A DNA stretch of 54,898 nt from contig JALSUP010000171.1 in the NCBI GenBank assembly GCA_027071315.1, positions 1-54,898 of the forward strand, written 5' to 3'. The DNA is from Sulfurovum sp. (GTDB taxonomy: Bacteria; Campylobacterota; Campylobacteria; Campylobacterales; Sulfurovaceae). The notes below the pieces were generated by a model that ran no database searches, was not told the DNA's origin, and worked only from the letters and a program-made list of their open reading frames with translations. Positions 46,968-54,898 of this stretch are shown here, piece by piece; the first letter of the stretch is position 1, and the number at the start of each line of letters is the position of its first letter. The translations under genes were made by a program, and so were the position numbers.

Positions 46968-48764
46968 ATGGGAAATTTAATCAAAAAGTTACTAATTTTG
47001 AGTTTACTCCTCAGTACATTTGGATTCGGCGGTTTTCAGAGTGCTTTAAAGAAACAGAAGTTTTTGACCCCTGAAGAGGCTTTTCAAATTACGGCTGTTC
47101 AAAAAGGCGATGTGATTGAGACGAAGGTCACATTGGCCGATAAGATCCATGTCTATGATGATGACACATTTCACTACAGGATCACCTCTCCCTCTAAAGT
47201 GGAGCTGGATGTTAAAAGACCTGCTTCCCATGAACTGGATGGAGACAAAGTATTTGAAAAAGAGATCCGTATTGATGTTCCTGTCAAAGAGATTGAATCC
47301 AAGGTAAAAGGTGATTATACCCTGGAAATAGAAGTCCTGGGATGTAATGAGAGAGGTATCTGCTATCAGCCTTTTGTAAAATCTTTTCATTTCAAGGGTG
47401 CAGAAGCGGGTGTTTTTGACAAGATCTCTTCTCTGACAAAAGAAGGGAATACAGCCAAGATCGCAGATGTGCTCTCTTCTGAGAGTTCATTTTTCATCAT
47501 TTTGCTTTTCTTTATTTTCGGATTGCTCTTAGCCTTGACTCCCTGTGTCTTCCCTATGATCCCGATCTTGTCTTCTATTATTGTTTCGCAGTCAGGTGAA
47601 GGAAAACCAAGTGTTGCCAAAGCCTTTTTCACCTCTTTGGTTTATGTGGTTTCCATGGCATTGACCTACACGGTTGTGGGTGTGGTGGCAGGACTCCTGG
47701 GTGCAGATATACAGGCAGCCATGCAAAACCCCTGGGTCTTAACTGTCTTTGCCGCTATGTTCGTGGCACTTGCCTATTCACTCTTTGGTTACTACGAGAT
47801 CGGGCTTCCTGCATCCTGGCAGTCAAAACTCTCTAAAGCTTCTGATGAAGCAGGCCAAAAGGGTGGTATTTTAGGAACAGCCATTATGGGTCTGCTCTCT
47901 GCACTGATCGTCGGTCCCTGTGTTGCTCCTCCATTGGGTGGAGCAGTACTTTTCATCTCTCATACGGGTGATGCTCTTCTAGGGGGTATTGCACTCTTTG
48001 TCATGAGTATGGGTATGGGTGTACCGCTATTGCTTGTCGGTATCGGTGCGGGTAAATTCATGCCTAAGCCTGGTGGTTGGATGACAGTCGTGTCACAAGT
48101 CTTCGGTGTCATGATGCTTGGTCTTGCCATCTTCATGCTTGGCCGTATTTTACCGGACATAGTCACGATGATCCTCTGGTCTCTCCTCTTTATGGGGTCG
48201 GCACTCTACATCGGTGTCTTTGAACCACGTTCTGCTACCCAGGGTGCAAAAAAGCTTTTCCAGCTCTTTGCCATAGTCCTTCTTCTGTACGGTTCGTCTC
48301 TTTTTATAGGAGCTTTGAGTGGTTCAAGTTCCATCTTAAAACCGTTTGAACGCTTTACAGAATTGAGTGGAAGCAACACCAACGCCATGCTCATGAGTCA
48401 TGCTTCAGATGAGACTTCACACAGGGGTTACTCTGTGGAACGTCTTATGAAAGAAGTGGAAGCATCAGACAAACCTGTTGTCGTAGACTTTGGAAAAGAC
48501 TCCTGTACTGCCTGTGCAGAGTTGGAACACCTTACTTTCCCTGACCCTAAAGTACAGGAGCAGTTGAAAAACTTTACCTTTATCAAGGTAGACCTTACGG
48601 ACAATACGGATGATGACAAAGCATTACTGAAGAAGTTTGAACTCTTTGGTACGCCAAATATCATCTTCTTTGACAAAGACAATAAATACCTGCCTGAAAA
48701 ATCTTTAACAGGATTCGTAGGCCCGGAAGATTTTGCCAAGCATTTGAAAGATGTGTTGAAGTAA
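46968..48764 (+). CDS. dsbD: Thiol:disulfide interchange protein DsbD
   Basis: The 598-aa protein has all three DsbD parts. An N-terminal periplasmic domain has the redox pair in LGCNERGICYQP (about residues 126-135). An eight-helix membrane domain carries the two redox cysteines in LTPCVFPMIPILSS and IVGPCVAPPLGG. A C-terminal thioredoxin-like domain has DSCTACAELE (CTAC). It brings electrons from cytoplasmic thioredoxin to the periplasm, for cytochrome c maturation and disulfide repair. This fits a window with many c-type cytochromes. It is divergent from the DUF255 gene. Confidence 0.95.
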   Translation: MGNLIKKLLILSLLLSTFGFGGFQSALKKQKFLTPEEAFQITAVQKGDVIETKVTLADKIHVYDDDTFHYRITSPSKVELDVKRPASHELDGDKVFEKEIRIDVPVKEIESKVKGDYTLEIEVLGCNERGICYQPFVKSFHFKGAEAGVFDKISSLTKEGNTAKIADVLSSESSFFIILLFFIFGLLLALTPCVFPMIPILSSIIVSQSGEGKPSVAKAFFTSLVYVVSMALTYTVVGVVAGLLGADIQAAMQNPWVLTVFAAMFVALAYSLFGYYEIGLPASWQSKLSKASDEAGQKGGILGTAIMGLLSALIVGPCVAPPLGGAVLFISHTGDALLGGIALFVMSMGMGVPLLLVGIGAGKFMPKPGGWMTVVSQVFGVMMLGLAIFMLGRILPDIVTMILWSLLFMGSALYIGVFEPRSATQGAKKLFQLFAIVLLLYGSSLFIGALSGSSSILKPFERFTELSGSNTNAMLMSHASDETSHRGYSVERLMKEVEASDKPVVVDFGKDSCTACAELEHLTFPDPKVQEQLKNFTFIKVDLTDNTDDDKALLKKFELFGTPNIIFFDKDNKYLPEKSLTGFVGPEDFAKHLKDVLK

Positions 48765-48806
48765 ACACTTTATTGTAGAATGAAGTTGAGACAATAATAT
48801 AGCACA

Positions 48807-48853
48807 GGGGATGCGACTTCAGTCGCATTTCAGTGACTGAAGTCACTGCTCCG
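48807..48853. repeat. REP hairpin pair, GGAG type (copy 2)
   Basis: This is a 47-base relative of 8835-8881. The second hairpin reads CAGTGAC ... GTCACTG instead of CAGCGAC ... GTCGCTG: both strands of one base pair changed, so pairing is kept. One loop base also differs. It lies between dsbD and the CvfB-like gene. Confidence 0.8.
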
Positions 48854-48980
48854 AAATACTTAATGTAATGGCACTATTAGAAGTGTCAACATAAGTACCT
48901 ACAAACGCTGTATTTAAATTCAGCTATAATACTAAAAGAATTGTGGGAGTACCACAAAATTTAAACAAACGGAACAACAG

Positions 48981-49892
48981 ATGACAACAGAAAATACAAA
49001 AAATATCGAAAACACAGACACTACAACCCCTACAGAAAAAAAAATCAGAAATAAACAGATCAATATCGGTGAAATTAATACCCTTAAAATAGAACGTGAT
49101 ACGGACTTTGGTTACTACTTAACTGCAGAAGACTACAATGAAGTACTGCTTCCCAATGTCTATATCATGGAAGATGAGATGCCTATGGGGTCACTTTTGG
49201 ATGTCTTTGTCTATACGGACTCAGAAGACAGACCTGTTGCTACCACAAAAATGCCTTATGCAAAACTCGGAGAGTACGGTTACTTTACCGTCGTGGATTA
49301 TAAGTCTTACGGTGCCTTTGTGAACTGGGGTTTGCCTAAAGACCTTTTTGTCCCGCTTTCTCAACAGAAAGAGTATTTCACTATCGGTAAAAAGTATATG
49401 CTGAGAGTTTGCCTCGATGAACAGACGGGAAGACTCTACGGTACGCAAAAAATTGGTAAGTACTTCAATCGTGAAATGAAAGGCTTGCACCAGAACAAAG
49501 TCTTAGATGGCATCGTCCTTGCAAAAACACCGCTTGGCTTTAAAGTCATTGCAGACAATCAGTATGAAGGTATGCTTTTCACTAACGAAATTTTTGAAAA
49601 CATTAAAGTAGGTGACCGTAAAAAAGTCTACATTAAAGCTGTCCGTAAAGACTTTAAACTTGACCTCTCTTTGCAGCCTATCGGGAAAGAGGCGAAGATC
49701 GGTGAAGCCGAAGGGGTCATTCTTGAAGCTTTAAAAGAGGCAGGCGGTGAAATGCCTTATACCTATAAAAGTGATGCTGAAGAGATCAAAAAAGTCTTTG
49801 GTATGAGTAAGAAAAATTATAAACGTACGCTCACGATGCTTATTGAATCTAAAAAAATAGAACTGCTTGACAGTGCTATCAAATTACTCTAG
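48981..49892 (+). CDS. CvfB-like S1-domain RNA-binding protein
   Basis: The 303-aa protein begins with a Thr/Glu-rich tail of about 30 residues. It then has several S1-like/OB strands: GDINTLKIERDTDFGYYLTAE-type, GYFTVVDYKSYGAFVNWGLPKDLFVP (the classic S1 G-x-F-V-x-W form) and LDGIVLAKTPLGFKVIADNQYEGMLF. It ends in a winged helix (KKVFGMSKKNYKRTLTMLIESKKIELLDSAIKLL). This is the CvfB/YitL family, RNA-binding regulators. A downstream gene starts 9 bases later. Confidence 0.85.
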   Translation: MTTENTKNIENTDTTTPTEKKIRNKQINIGEINTLKIERDTDFGYYLTAEDYNEVLLPNVYIMEDEMPMGSLLDVFVYTDSEDRPVATTKMPYAKLGEYGYFTVVDYKSYGAFVNWGLPKDLFVPLSQQKEYFTIGKKYMLRVCLDEQTGRLYGTQKIGKYFNREMKGLHQNKVLDGIVLAKTPLGFKVIADNQYEGMLFTNEIFENIKVGDRKKVYIKAVRKDFKLDLSLQPIGKEAKIGEAEGVILEALKEAGGEMPYTYKSDAEEIKKVFGMSKKNYKRTLTMLIESKKIELLDSAIKLL

Positions 49893-49901
49893 GAGAATAC
49901 A

Positions 49902-50339
49902 ATGGAACTAATGGATATATTGAAAATAGGTGCAGAGCTTATTGAAGGTAATAACGATGATGCGACCACAGGTTTGGATATTGGAAAAATAACGAATGCC
50001 TTGAAGGGTTTGATCGCCAATAGTGACGGTTCTCTTGATCTGGCAACGATCGTGGGTAATCTTTCTAAAAACGGTTTAGGTGAAGTTGTCGGTTCCTGGC
50101 TTGGTATGGGAGAAAATAAAGCCATTTCCCCTGAAGATGTGAATGTCCTTCTGGGTGATGTAAAGATAGATGCTTTCGCAGAAGAGTTGGGCCTGGACAG
50201 AGAGAGTGCCAAAAGTGCTTTAGCCGATGCCTTGCCACAAGTCGTTGACAAAGCCACATCAGACGAACATAACATCGTAGACCAAATGGTCGGTGGCGGC
50301 GGAAATGCCATGGAAATGCTCAGTAAAATGTTCCGCTAA
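49902..50339 (+). CDS. YidB-like (DUF937) family protein
   Basis: The 145-aa protein is soluble and largely helical: MDILKIGAELIEGNNDDATTGLDIGKITNALKGLI, then GNLSKNGLGEVVGSWLGMGENKAISPEDVNVLLGDVKIDAFAEELGLDRESAKSALADALPQVVDKAT. The LGEVVGSWLGMGENKAISP motif is typical of DUF937/YidB. The biochemical role is unknown. It is transcribed with the CvfB-like gene and ends at a strong hairpin terminator. Confidence 0.85.
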   Translation: MELMDILKIGAELIEGNNDDATTGLDIGKITNALKGLIANSDGSLDLATIVGNLSKNGLGEVVGSWLGMGENKAISPEDVNVLLGDVKIDAFAEELGLDRESAKSALADALPQVVDKATSDEHNIVDQMVGGGGNAMEMLSKMFR

Positions 50340-50348
50340 ACACAGCTA

Positions 50349-50377
50349 AAGTGTTCAATCAAGAATATTGAACACTT
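50349..50377 (+). terminator. Terminator of the cvfB-like/yidB-like operon
   Basis: AAGTGTTCAAT (50349-50359) pairs exactly with ATTGAACACTT (50367-50377), followed by a CTTCTCTTCT stretch, 10 bases after the stop codon. Confidence 0.75.
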
Positions 50378-50439
50378 CTTCTCTTCTATAACACCCTCTC
50401 ATTTATGCTATTGGCACTTTTTTGTGCTACACTTTCTTC

Positions 50440-51987
50440 ATGCAAATACTATTGATCTTACTCATTCCTTTTTTACTGTGGGCTCAGCCAGTTAAAGTGG
50501 CTTCCTACAATGTGCAAAACCTTTTTGATGACAAGGTACAGGGTACGGAGTATGATGAGTATGTGCCGGGGAAACATAACTGGTCCACGCGGATGATGCA
50601 GATAAAAATAGATCATACGGCAGAAGTGCTGTGCGAACTCAATGCGGACATTGTCGGCTTGCAGGAAGTTGAGAATGCCTATGTTTTCGACTTGCTGATA
50701 AAACGTTTGAAACGGGTGGGGTGTGCGTATGGGTATTCGGCCATCAGTCATAAAAAAGGCTCTTCTATTCAAGTAGCTTTGTTGTCACGCTTTCCTATTA
50801 CTCACAGTAAAGATATTCAAGTAAGTTATGCACCAAGGGTGCGTAATATTTTGGAAGCAGAAGTCGACATAAAAGGAAAAGCACTCACACTCTTTGTGAA
50901 CCATTGGAAGTCCAAGGGGCGCAGGGGTTATGAGAGTAAACGTCTTGCCTATGCCAAAGCACTTGAGAAGCGTATTGGCTCTCTGCCTGCGAATAAAGAG
51001 TACATCATTCTAGGTGATCTCAATACCAATTATAATGCCCATTTGACTTTGAAAAAACGCCTGAATGATACGAACGGGGTCACAGGACTTAACCATATAT
51101 TGAAAACGGTCAGGTCAAACAGGCTGATTGACAAAGCAGAGATCGTCAAGGGGAAAAAAGGAGAACACTTCAACCTCTGGCAGGAACTCCCGTACAGGGA
51201 ACGCTGGAGTCACAAGTTTTACGGCAATAAAAGTACGCTTGACCACATTTTATTGCCACCTTCACTCTTTGACGGCAGGAACATTGACTATGTGAACCAC
51301 TCCTTTTCCGTCTTTAAGTCAACAACCCTTTTGGGTAAAAAAGGCTACGTGAACAGCTGGCAGATCAAAGGCAGCAGGCATACGGGGAAAGGCTATTCCG
51401 ACCATCTGCCTGTGTATGCCTATGTTGACCTGAAACCTTTTGCAACTTCCAAAAACAGTGTGAAGAAAAAAGCCGTCATCACAAAAACGATCGATGATCT
51501 CTATGGCGTTGAACGTCTGGATGCAGCAGTTGTGCTAAAAGATGCCGTGGTGGTTTTGAAACGGGGTAAATATGCGGTCATCAAACAGAAACCCCGGGGC
51601 AGGGGGATCTTTCTCTATGGTACGGTGAATGATCTGGAAGAGGGGAAGAAGTATGATTTCAGGGTGCAGGAGATCAGCAGCTATAAAGGCTTAAAAGAGA
51701 TCACTGCTTTGGTGAAATTGAAAGAGAAAGGGTCTGTGGATCTAAGACCCTATTATCAGCGTTTAGAGATAGGCAGACAGAATGAAGTGCTGAGAGATCT
51801 TACTGCTGTGTATAAAAACAGGCATTTATACGTCAATGGTCAAAAGATTCCTGTCTACTTTAGAAATAAAAAACTGAGGCCAAAAAACGGTGCCAAACTA
51901 AAGATACACTATGCACATCTTGGGTATTATAAGAAATTACAGCTGGTGATATACAGCAAGAAAGATTTTGAAATACTGGAGAACTGA
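50440..51987 (+). CDS. Secreted endonuclease/exonuclease/phosphatase-family protein
   Basis: Starting from the ATG at 50440 the protein is about 515 aa, beginning with a signal peptide (QILLILLIPFLLWA). The earlier ATG at 50422 would add only six residues before the hydrophobic core. Motifs in order are VASYNVQNLFDD, IVGLQEVEN, LFVNHWKSKGRRG, ILGDLNTNYN, STLDHILLPPS and YSDHLPVYAYV, the full DNase I-like set. The C-terminal ~160 residues form a basic OB/nucleic-acid-like add-on. It is probably a periplasmic or secreted nuclease. The next gene starts two bases later. Confidence 0.9.
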   Translation: MQILLILLIPFLLWAQPVKVASYNVQNLFDDKVQGTEYDEYVPGKHNWSTRMMQIKIDHTAEVLCELNADIVGLQEVENAYVFDLLIKRLKRVGCAYGYSAISHKKGSSIQVALLSRFPITHSKDIQVSYAPRVRNILEAEVDIKGKALTLFVNHWKSKGRRGYESKRLAYAKALEKRIGSLPANKEYIILGDLNTNYNAHLTLKKRLNDTNGVTGLNHILKTVRSNRLIDKAEIVKGKKGEHFNLWQELPYRERWSHKFYGNKSTLDHILLPPSLFDGRNIDYVNHSFSVFKSTTLLGKKGYVNSWQIKGSRHTGKGYSDHLPVYAYVDLKPFATSKNSVKKKAVITKTIDDLYGVERLDAAVVLKDAVVVLKRGKYAVIKQKPRGRGIFLYGTVNDLEEGKKYDFRVQEISSYKGLKEITALVKLKEKGSVDLRPYYQRLEIGRQNEVLRDLTAVYKNRHLYVNGQKIPVYFRNKKLRPKNGAKLKIHYAHLGYYKKLQLVIYSKKDFEILEN

Positions 51988-51989
51988 CA

Positions 51990-52424
51990 ATGGCATACTA
52001 TACCTGGATACTGGCCTTTCACGTGATGAGTTTTACCTCATGGATGGCGATGCTTTTTTACCTTCCGAGACTCTTTATTTACCATCGGGAGCACTCAGAC
52101 AATGTGGCTTTTGGAAAAGTGGTTGAGGTGCAGGAGTATAAACTCTATGCCTATATAGGGGTACCTGCGATGTGGGCAACCATTCTTTCCGGTGCGGCGA
52201 TGATCTATCTCAACCCCCATCTGTTTCAGAGCGGGATGTGGCTGCATGTCAAACTGACCGTTTTGGCTTTTTTGATCGCTTACAGTTTTTCATTGAACAG
52301 TATCCGTAAAAAACTGATAGACAACCCGGAGTATAAAAGCGGAAAGTATTTCAGGTTTTACAATGAAGTACCGACCCTGCTGATGATCGTTATTGTGATT
52401 ATGGTGGTTGTAAAACCATTTTAG
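51990..52424 (+). CDS. hemJ: HemJ-type protoporphyrinogen oxidase
   Basis: The 144-aa protein has about four membrane helices and the HemJ pattern: WILAFHVMSFTSWMAMLFYLPRLFIYH, then EYKLYAYIGVPAMWATILSGAAMIYL, LHVKLTVLAFLIAYSFSLNSIRKKL and YFRFYNEVPTLLMIVIVIMVV. His near residue 11 and His in FIYH/LHVK positions fit the heme/substrate-binding residues. HemJ converts protoporphyrinogen IX to protoporphyrin IX in bacteria lacking HemG/HemY. Its gene begins directly after the nuclease gene. Confidence 0.9.
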   Translation: MAYYTWILAFHVMSFTSWMAMLFYLPRLFIYHREHSDNVAFGKVVEVQEYKLYAYIGVPAMWATILSGAAMIYLNPHLFQSGMWLHVKLTVLAFLIAYSFSLNSIRKKLIDNPEYKSGKYFRFYNEVPTLLMIVIVIMVVVKPF

Positions 52425-52481
52425 CATATAACTAAAAGCTTTTGTGTTATAATAACCGAACCAAATATATAAGGAAGAAAA

Positions 52482-53390
52482 ATGACATTACCTGAACTAC
52501 CATTTAAAATACCGGAAATCCCACTCCCCTTTGATATTCCTACTCTGATGCACCCTCCTGTCGTGCACTTTATGATCGCATTGCCGGTGATCGTTCTTTT
52601 ACTGGAGCTTATAAACCTTGTTGTTAAAAAAAGAACCATAGGTTTTACTGCATTCTTTTTAATCGTGTTAACAGTGGTGGCAGCAGCGGCAGCATATTTG
52701 ACAGGAAGCACGGACGGTACAGCGGCCTGGGACCTTTTAACACAGGATGCACAAAGTGCACTGAAAGCACATAAACTGTTCGGTACTTACCTCTTGTTGG
52801 CATCAGGAATCCTGTTTGTCTTTAAACTGCTTTCTGCACTTATCAACAGAGGTTTGATGAAGGCAATGTATCTACTTGTGCTTATTATCTTTGTTGCGGG
52901 AATTCTTAAGCAGGGTAAAGAGGGTGGTGAACTTGTATATGTTCACGGTGCGAACGTGAAAATAGTCAAGATCAAGGATGACAAGCTGTTTGATTGTCAG
53001 GATGATCTGAGTGATTATGTCGCTGAAGAGAAAGAGGCTGAAGAAGAAGCGGCCAAAGCGGCAGAAGAAGCTAAAAAGGCAGAAGCAGCCAAAGCGGCTG
53101 AAGAAGCGAAAAAAGCAGAGGAAGCAAAAGCAGCAGCTGAAGCCAAAAAAGCGGAAGACGCGAAAGCGGCTGAATCAGCCAAAGCAGAAGAACCTGCTTC
53201 AACAGAGGCTGTGACTGAAGAGAAAGTGGAAACACCTGCAGCAACAGAAGAGGCACCTACAGTAGAAGCAGAGACTCCGGTTGCTGAAACTGAAGCAGCG
53301 GGTACTGAAGAAGCTGCACCGGCAGAAGCAGTAGAAGTTGAAAAAGTTTCTCCTCCGGCTGAAGCACAACCGGAAGTAGCAACACACTAA
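52482..53390 (+). CDS. DUF2231 membrane protein with Ala/Glu/Lys repeat tail
   Basis: The 302-aa protein begins with DUF2231: HPPVVHFMIALPVIVLLLELINLVV and three or four helices, with TGSTDGTAAWDLL between. From about residue 190 it is a low-complexity tail of KAAEEAKKAEA-type repeats and then Glu/Ala/Pro/Val-rich sequence (VETPAATEEAPTVEAETP). The domain may bind heme or act as a membrane sensor, and the tail is probably an extended, flexible helix. The tail repeats could vary in length among strains. Confidence 0.82.
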   Translation: MTLPELPFKIPEIPLPFDIPTLMHPPVVHFMIALPVIVLLLELINLVVKKRTIGFTAFFLIVLTVVAAAAAYLTGSTDGTAAWDLLTQDAQSALKAHKLFGTYLLLASGILFVFKLLSALINRGLMKAMYLLVLIIFVAGILKQGKEGGELVYVHGANVKIVKIKDDKLFDCQDDLSDYVAEEKEAEEEAAKAAEEAKKAEAAKAAEEAKKAEEAKAAAEAKKAEDAKAAESAKAEEPASTEAVTEEKVETPAATEEAPTVEAETPVAETEAAGTEEAAPAEAVEVEKVSPPAEAQPEVATH

Positions 53391-53423
53391 AGAGAAGTGA
53401 TTCCCTTTTGGGAATTACCTCTA
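53391..53423. terminator. Bidirectional terminator between convergent genes
   Basis: AGAG-AA-GTGATTCCC and GGGAATTACCTCT form a stem with a TTTT loop and lie between the DUF2231 gene and the convergent cytochrome c gene. Confidence 0.65.
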
Positions 53424-53428
53424 CCTCC

Positions 53429-53785
53429 TTACGACGAACCATCTCCCGTATTATCATAACTGTCCAGTTCATAGGTCTCTTCAGGGATGATCCTTTTCAT
53501 TTGAGAAAGGTATTTTGCCATTTCAATGGTTTGATTTTCATCTAAAGACTTTGCAAAAGAGACCATAATAGTGCCAAAAGCAGAACGTGTTTTCCCTTTT
53601 TGGAGATCTTTGAGACGTCGCAGAAGTACCCCTTCTCTCTGCCCCTGCAGTCTTGGGGAGGCACCCATACCCTCACCATACATACCATGACAAGAGTTAC
53701 AGGCATTCTTTAAGTAAAGGGCTTCCATATCATTGGAGGCAGACAAGAGAAGTGAAAAACCTGCGAAAAGTAAAAATTTATGCAT
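53429..53785 (-). CDS. Class I cytochrome c
   Basis: The 118-aa protein has a signal peptide (HKFLLFAGFSLLLSAS). A single c-type heme site CNSCHG lies at about residue 33 (LKNACNSCHGMYGEGMGASPRLQGQ), and a probable axial Met is in TIMVSF. It has about the size of small soluble cytochromes c553. It is a periplasmic electron carrier. It converges with the DUF2231 gene. Its C-terminal tail (ETYELDSYDNTGDGSS) is polar. Confidence 0.92.
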   Translation of the reverse strand: MHKFLLFAGFSLLLSASNDMEALYLKNACNSCHGMYGEGMGASPRLQGQREGVLLRRLKDLQKGKTRSAFGTIMVSFAKSLDENQTIEMAKYLSQMKRIIPEETYELDSYDNTGDGSS

Positions 53786-53913
53786 GAGTGATATTCCTGT
53801 TTTTGTAGTATTTTAGCTAAATATCTTCAATCTGTGAAATTATATTGATATAGCTATCAATATAAGTCATGCATAAGTATAATTTATGTAGAATATTTTC
53901 TGTTCTGATGTTA

Positions 53914-53984
53914 AAAAGCCAAACTTACTGTGAAGTAAGGACGGAAAGTTATGGATCTTATTGTTAAGACCGCCAGACTACCAG
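53914..53984 (+). promoter_or_regulatory. Probable cyclic di-GMP-I (GEMM) riboswitch
   Basis: The leader reads GCCAAAC, then a perfect 6-bp hairpin CTTACT-GTGA-AGTAAG with a GNRA loop, then GGACGGAAAG, a second hairpin (TCTTA-TTGT-TAAGA with GG/CC below), and finally GCCAGACTACC. The order of conserved blocks (CAAAC, GNRA stem, GACGxAAAG, second stem, CC...TACC) fits GEMM-I. The usual GACGCAAAG is here GACGGAAAG. It ends about 55 bases before the start of the next gene. A covariance search would be decisive. Confidence 0.75.
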
Positions 53985-54039
53985 TAAATAGTTGTGTACA
54001 GCTTTGTATGTAGCCGTTTATAGTTCAAAGGAGTATTAT

Positions 54040-54858
54040 TTGTCATTTAAGTCACTCAAAAAAACCATCTACACGCTACTCATAACAACCCTTCTTACGA
54101 CAGCTTTACATGCAATTGAAATTAAAAATCTATCTGTTGCTGTTGATGTTGCAGGTAAACAGAGAATGTTCACCCAGCGTATGCTGAAAGATTATGCCAT
54201 GGTCGGGTTGGAAAACCACTTTGGCAACCCCGGAGAAGATTTGAATCAAACCATGCAGCAGTTTGAAACACACTTGTCTGCATTAATTGTTTTCAATAAA
54301 GAGAAAGCAACAGAAGAGAGTTTGTTGAAGGTACAGAAAATGTGGGTACCGCTAAAATCCAAACTGCAGGAAAAGCCCAGCAAAGAGAAAGCAGGGAAAA
54401 TGCAGGAAGCGCTTGAGGCACTGTTAAAACAGTCCAATGAAGCGGTAGGTCTTTTTGCCAAACAGACAGGGAAAGCTTCCGGTGAGATCATCAATATCTC
54501 GGGACGGCAGCGTATGCTTTCCCAGAGAATGGCCAGTCTGTATATGCTGAAAGTGTGGGGTATAGATGATCCACAATTTAAAGAGAAAATGATGAAGGCA
54601 ATGGACCTTTACCGTACATCCCTGGAAAAACTGAAAAAATCCGACATGAATACAGAAGAGATCATGGTGTTACTGAAAAGGTCGGAAAGAGGCTTTAAAT
54701 TTTTCCAGATCATGAACAAGTCAAGCACTAAATTCATTCCTTCTTTGATCTATAAGAAGTCCAATGATATGCTTAAGGGCACCTCTAAAAATACCCTCCC
54801 AATTCCAAAATCAGAACCTAAAGTCATTATTCCTCAAATGATGCCTTCATTCATTTGA
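54040..54858 (+). CDS. Periplasmic protein with two PilJ/NarX-type N-domains
   Basis: The start is taken as the TTG at 54040, 6 bases after AAAGGAG. The frame is open upstream to 53992, but that region belongs to the leader. The ~272-aa protein has a signal peptide (SLKKTIYTLLITTLLTTALHA) and two copies of the PilJ N-domain: VDVAGKQRMFTQRMLKDYAMVG (about 25) and INISGRQRMLSQRMASLYMLKVWG (about 150). This four-helix domain senses nitrate-like ligands in NarX and PilJ. There is no signalling domain attached. The riboswitch upstream suggests c-di-GMP control. Confidence 0.85.
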   Translation: MSFKSLKKTIYTLLITTLLTTALHAIEIKNLSVAVDVAGKQRMFTQRMLKDYAMVGLENHFGNPGEDLNQTMQQFETHLSALIVFNKEKATEESLLKVQKMWVPLKSKLQEKPSKEKAGKMQEALEALLKQSNEAVGLFAKQTGKASGEIINISGRQRMLSQRMASLYMLKVWGIDDPQFKEKMMKAMDLYRTSLEKLKKSDMNTEEIMVLLKRSERGFKFFQIMNKSSTKFIPSLIYKKSNDMLKGTSKNTLPIPKSEPKVIIPQMMPSFI

Positions 54859-54898
54859 GAGAAATTCTATAAAATCAATAGAAAAAATTCTTCCATAA

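Noticed and set aside
53071-53387. Minus-strand Leu/Cys/Phe-rich frames under the DUF2231 tail
   Set aside because: They are the complement of Ala/Glu/Lys codon repeats and have no real protein features.
53160-53390. Possible CRISPR-like or tandem DNA repeat
   Set aside because: The repetition is at amino-acid level (Ala/Glu/Lys) with variable spacing, not spaced identical DNA repeats.

Overview
The window looks like chromosome of a chemolithotrophic Campylobacterota bacterium, most like the Sulfurovum/Sulfurimonas group. This is inferred from protein style, the many periplasmic c-type cytochromes, the NnrS and porin genes, and a grpE-dnaK operon with HspR-type (HAIR) operators instead of CIRCE. 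No rRNA, tRNA or CRISPR array was seen.

Layout. 1-1600: a nested inverted-repeat element, a solo HicB antitoxin and a MazEF-type module. 1619-5705: a WecA-like sugar-phosphate transferase, an outer-membrane barrel and a Wzc-type tyrosine autokinase. 5854-7969: HU and a HipBA module. 8004-13026: DUF5718, dnaJ, Dabb, recR and a divergent two-component pair. 13100-17815: an AT-rich accessory island with a DUF2235 fragment, a putative lanthipeptide locus and a dead IS256 transposase. 17905-22623: DHH phosphoesterase, Rrf2 regulator, rpsO and grpE-dnaK. 22739-29180: REP hairpins, an Omp85-like barrel, chorismate mutase, a two-component system and a DUF1538 / PII-like / CBS operon. 29195-36372: a Crp/Fnr regulator with cytochrome genes. 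36448-43076: a NitT/TauT-type ABC transporter, NnrS, a porin, an FMN-binding protein and two small membrane proteins. 43113-54858: a second MazEF-type module, REP hairpins, ApbE, a DUF255 protein, DsbD, a CvfB-like protein, HemJ, and a PilJ-N-domain protein behind a probable c-di-GMP-I riboswitch.

Most unusual system: 13360-17408. A 154-aa protein has its Cys/Thr-rich segment at the N-terminus and a charged helical C-terminus. It is followed by a 385-aa protein resembling the phosphothreonine-lyase part of class III/IV lanthipeptide synthetases, then a 793-aa protein that reads as PqqD-like domain, Ser/Thr kinase and LanC cyclase with a three-cysteine zinc site. A kinase fused to the cyclase with the lyase split off does not match the usual class I-V layouts. 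The assignment is inference from motifs.

Regulatory logic. The palindrome TGTAAC-N4-GTTACA occurs upstream of two genes near the Crp/Fnr gene. A third, FNR-like palindrome precedes the ABC transporter. All three lie exactly 29.5 nt (centre to first base) from a plausible -10 hexamer. Several families of GTAG/GGAG-headed REP hairpins are scattered through intergenic spaces, with compensatory base changes between copies, and no REP transposase gene is in the window.
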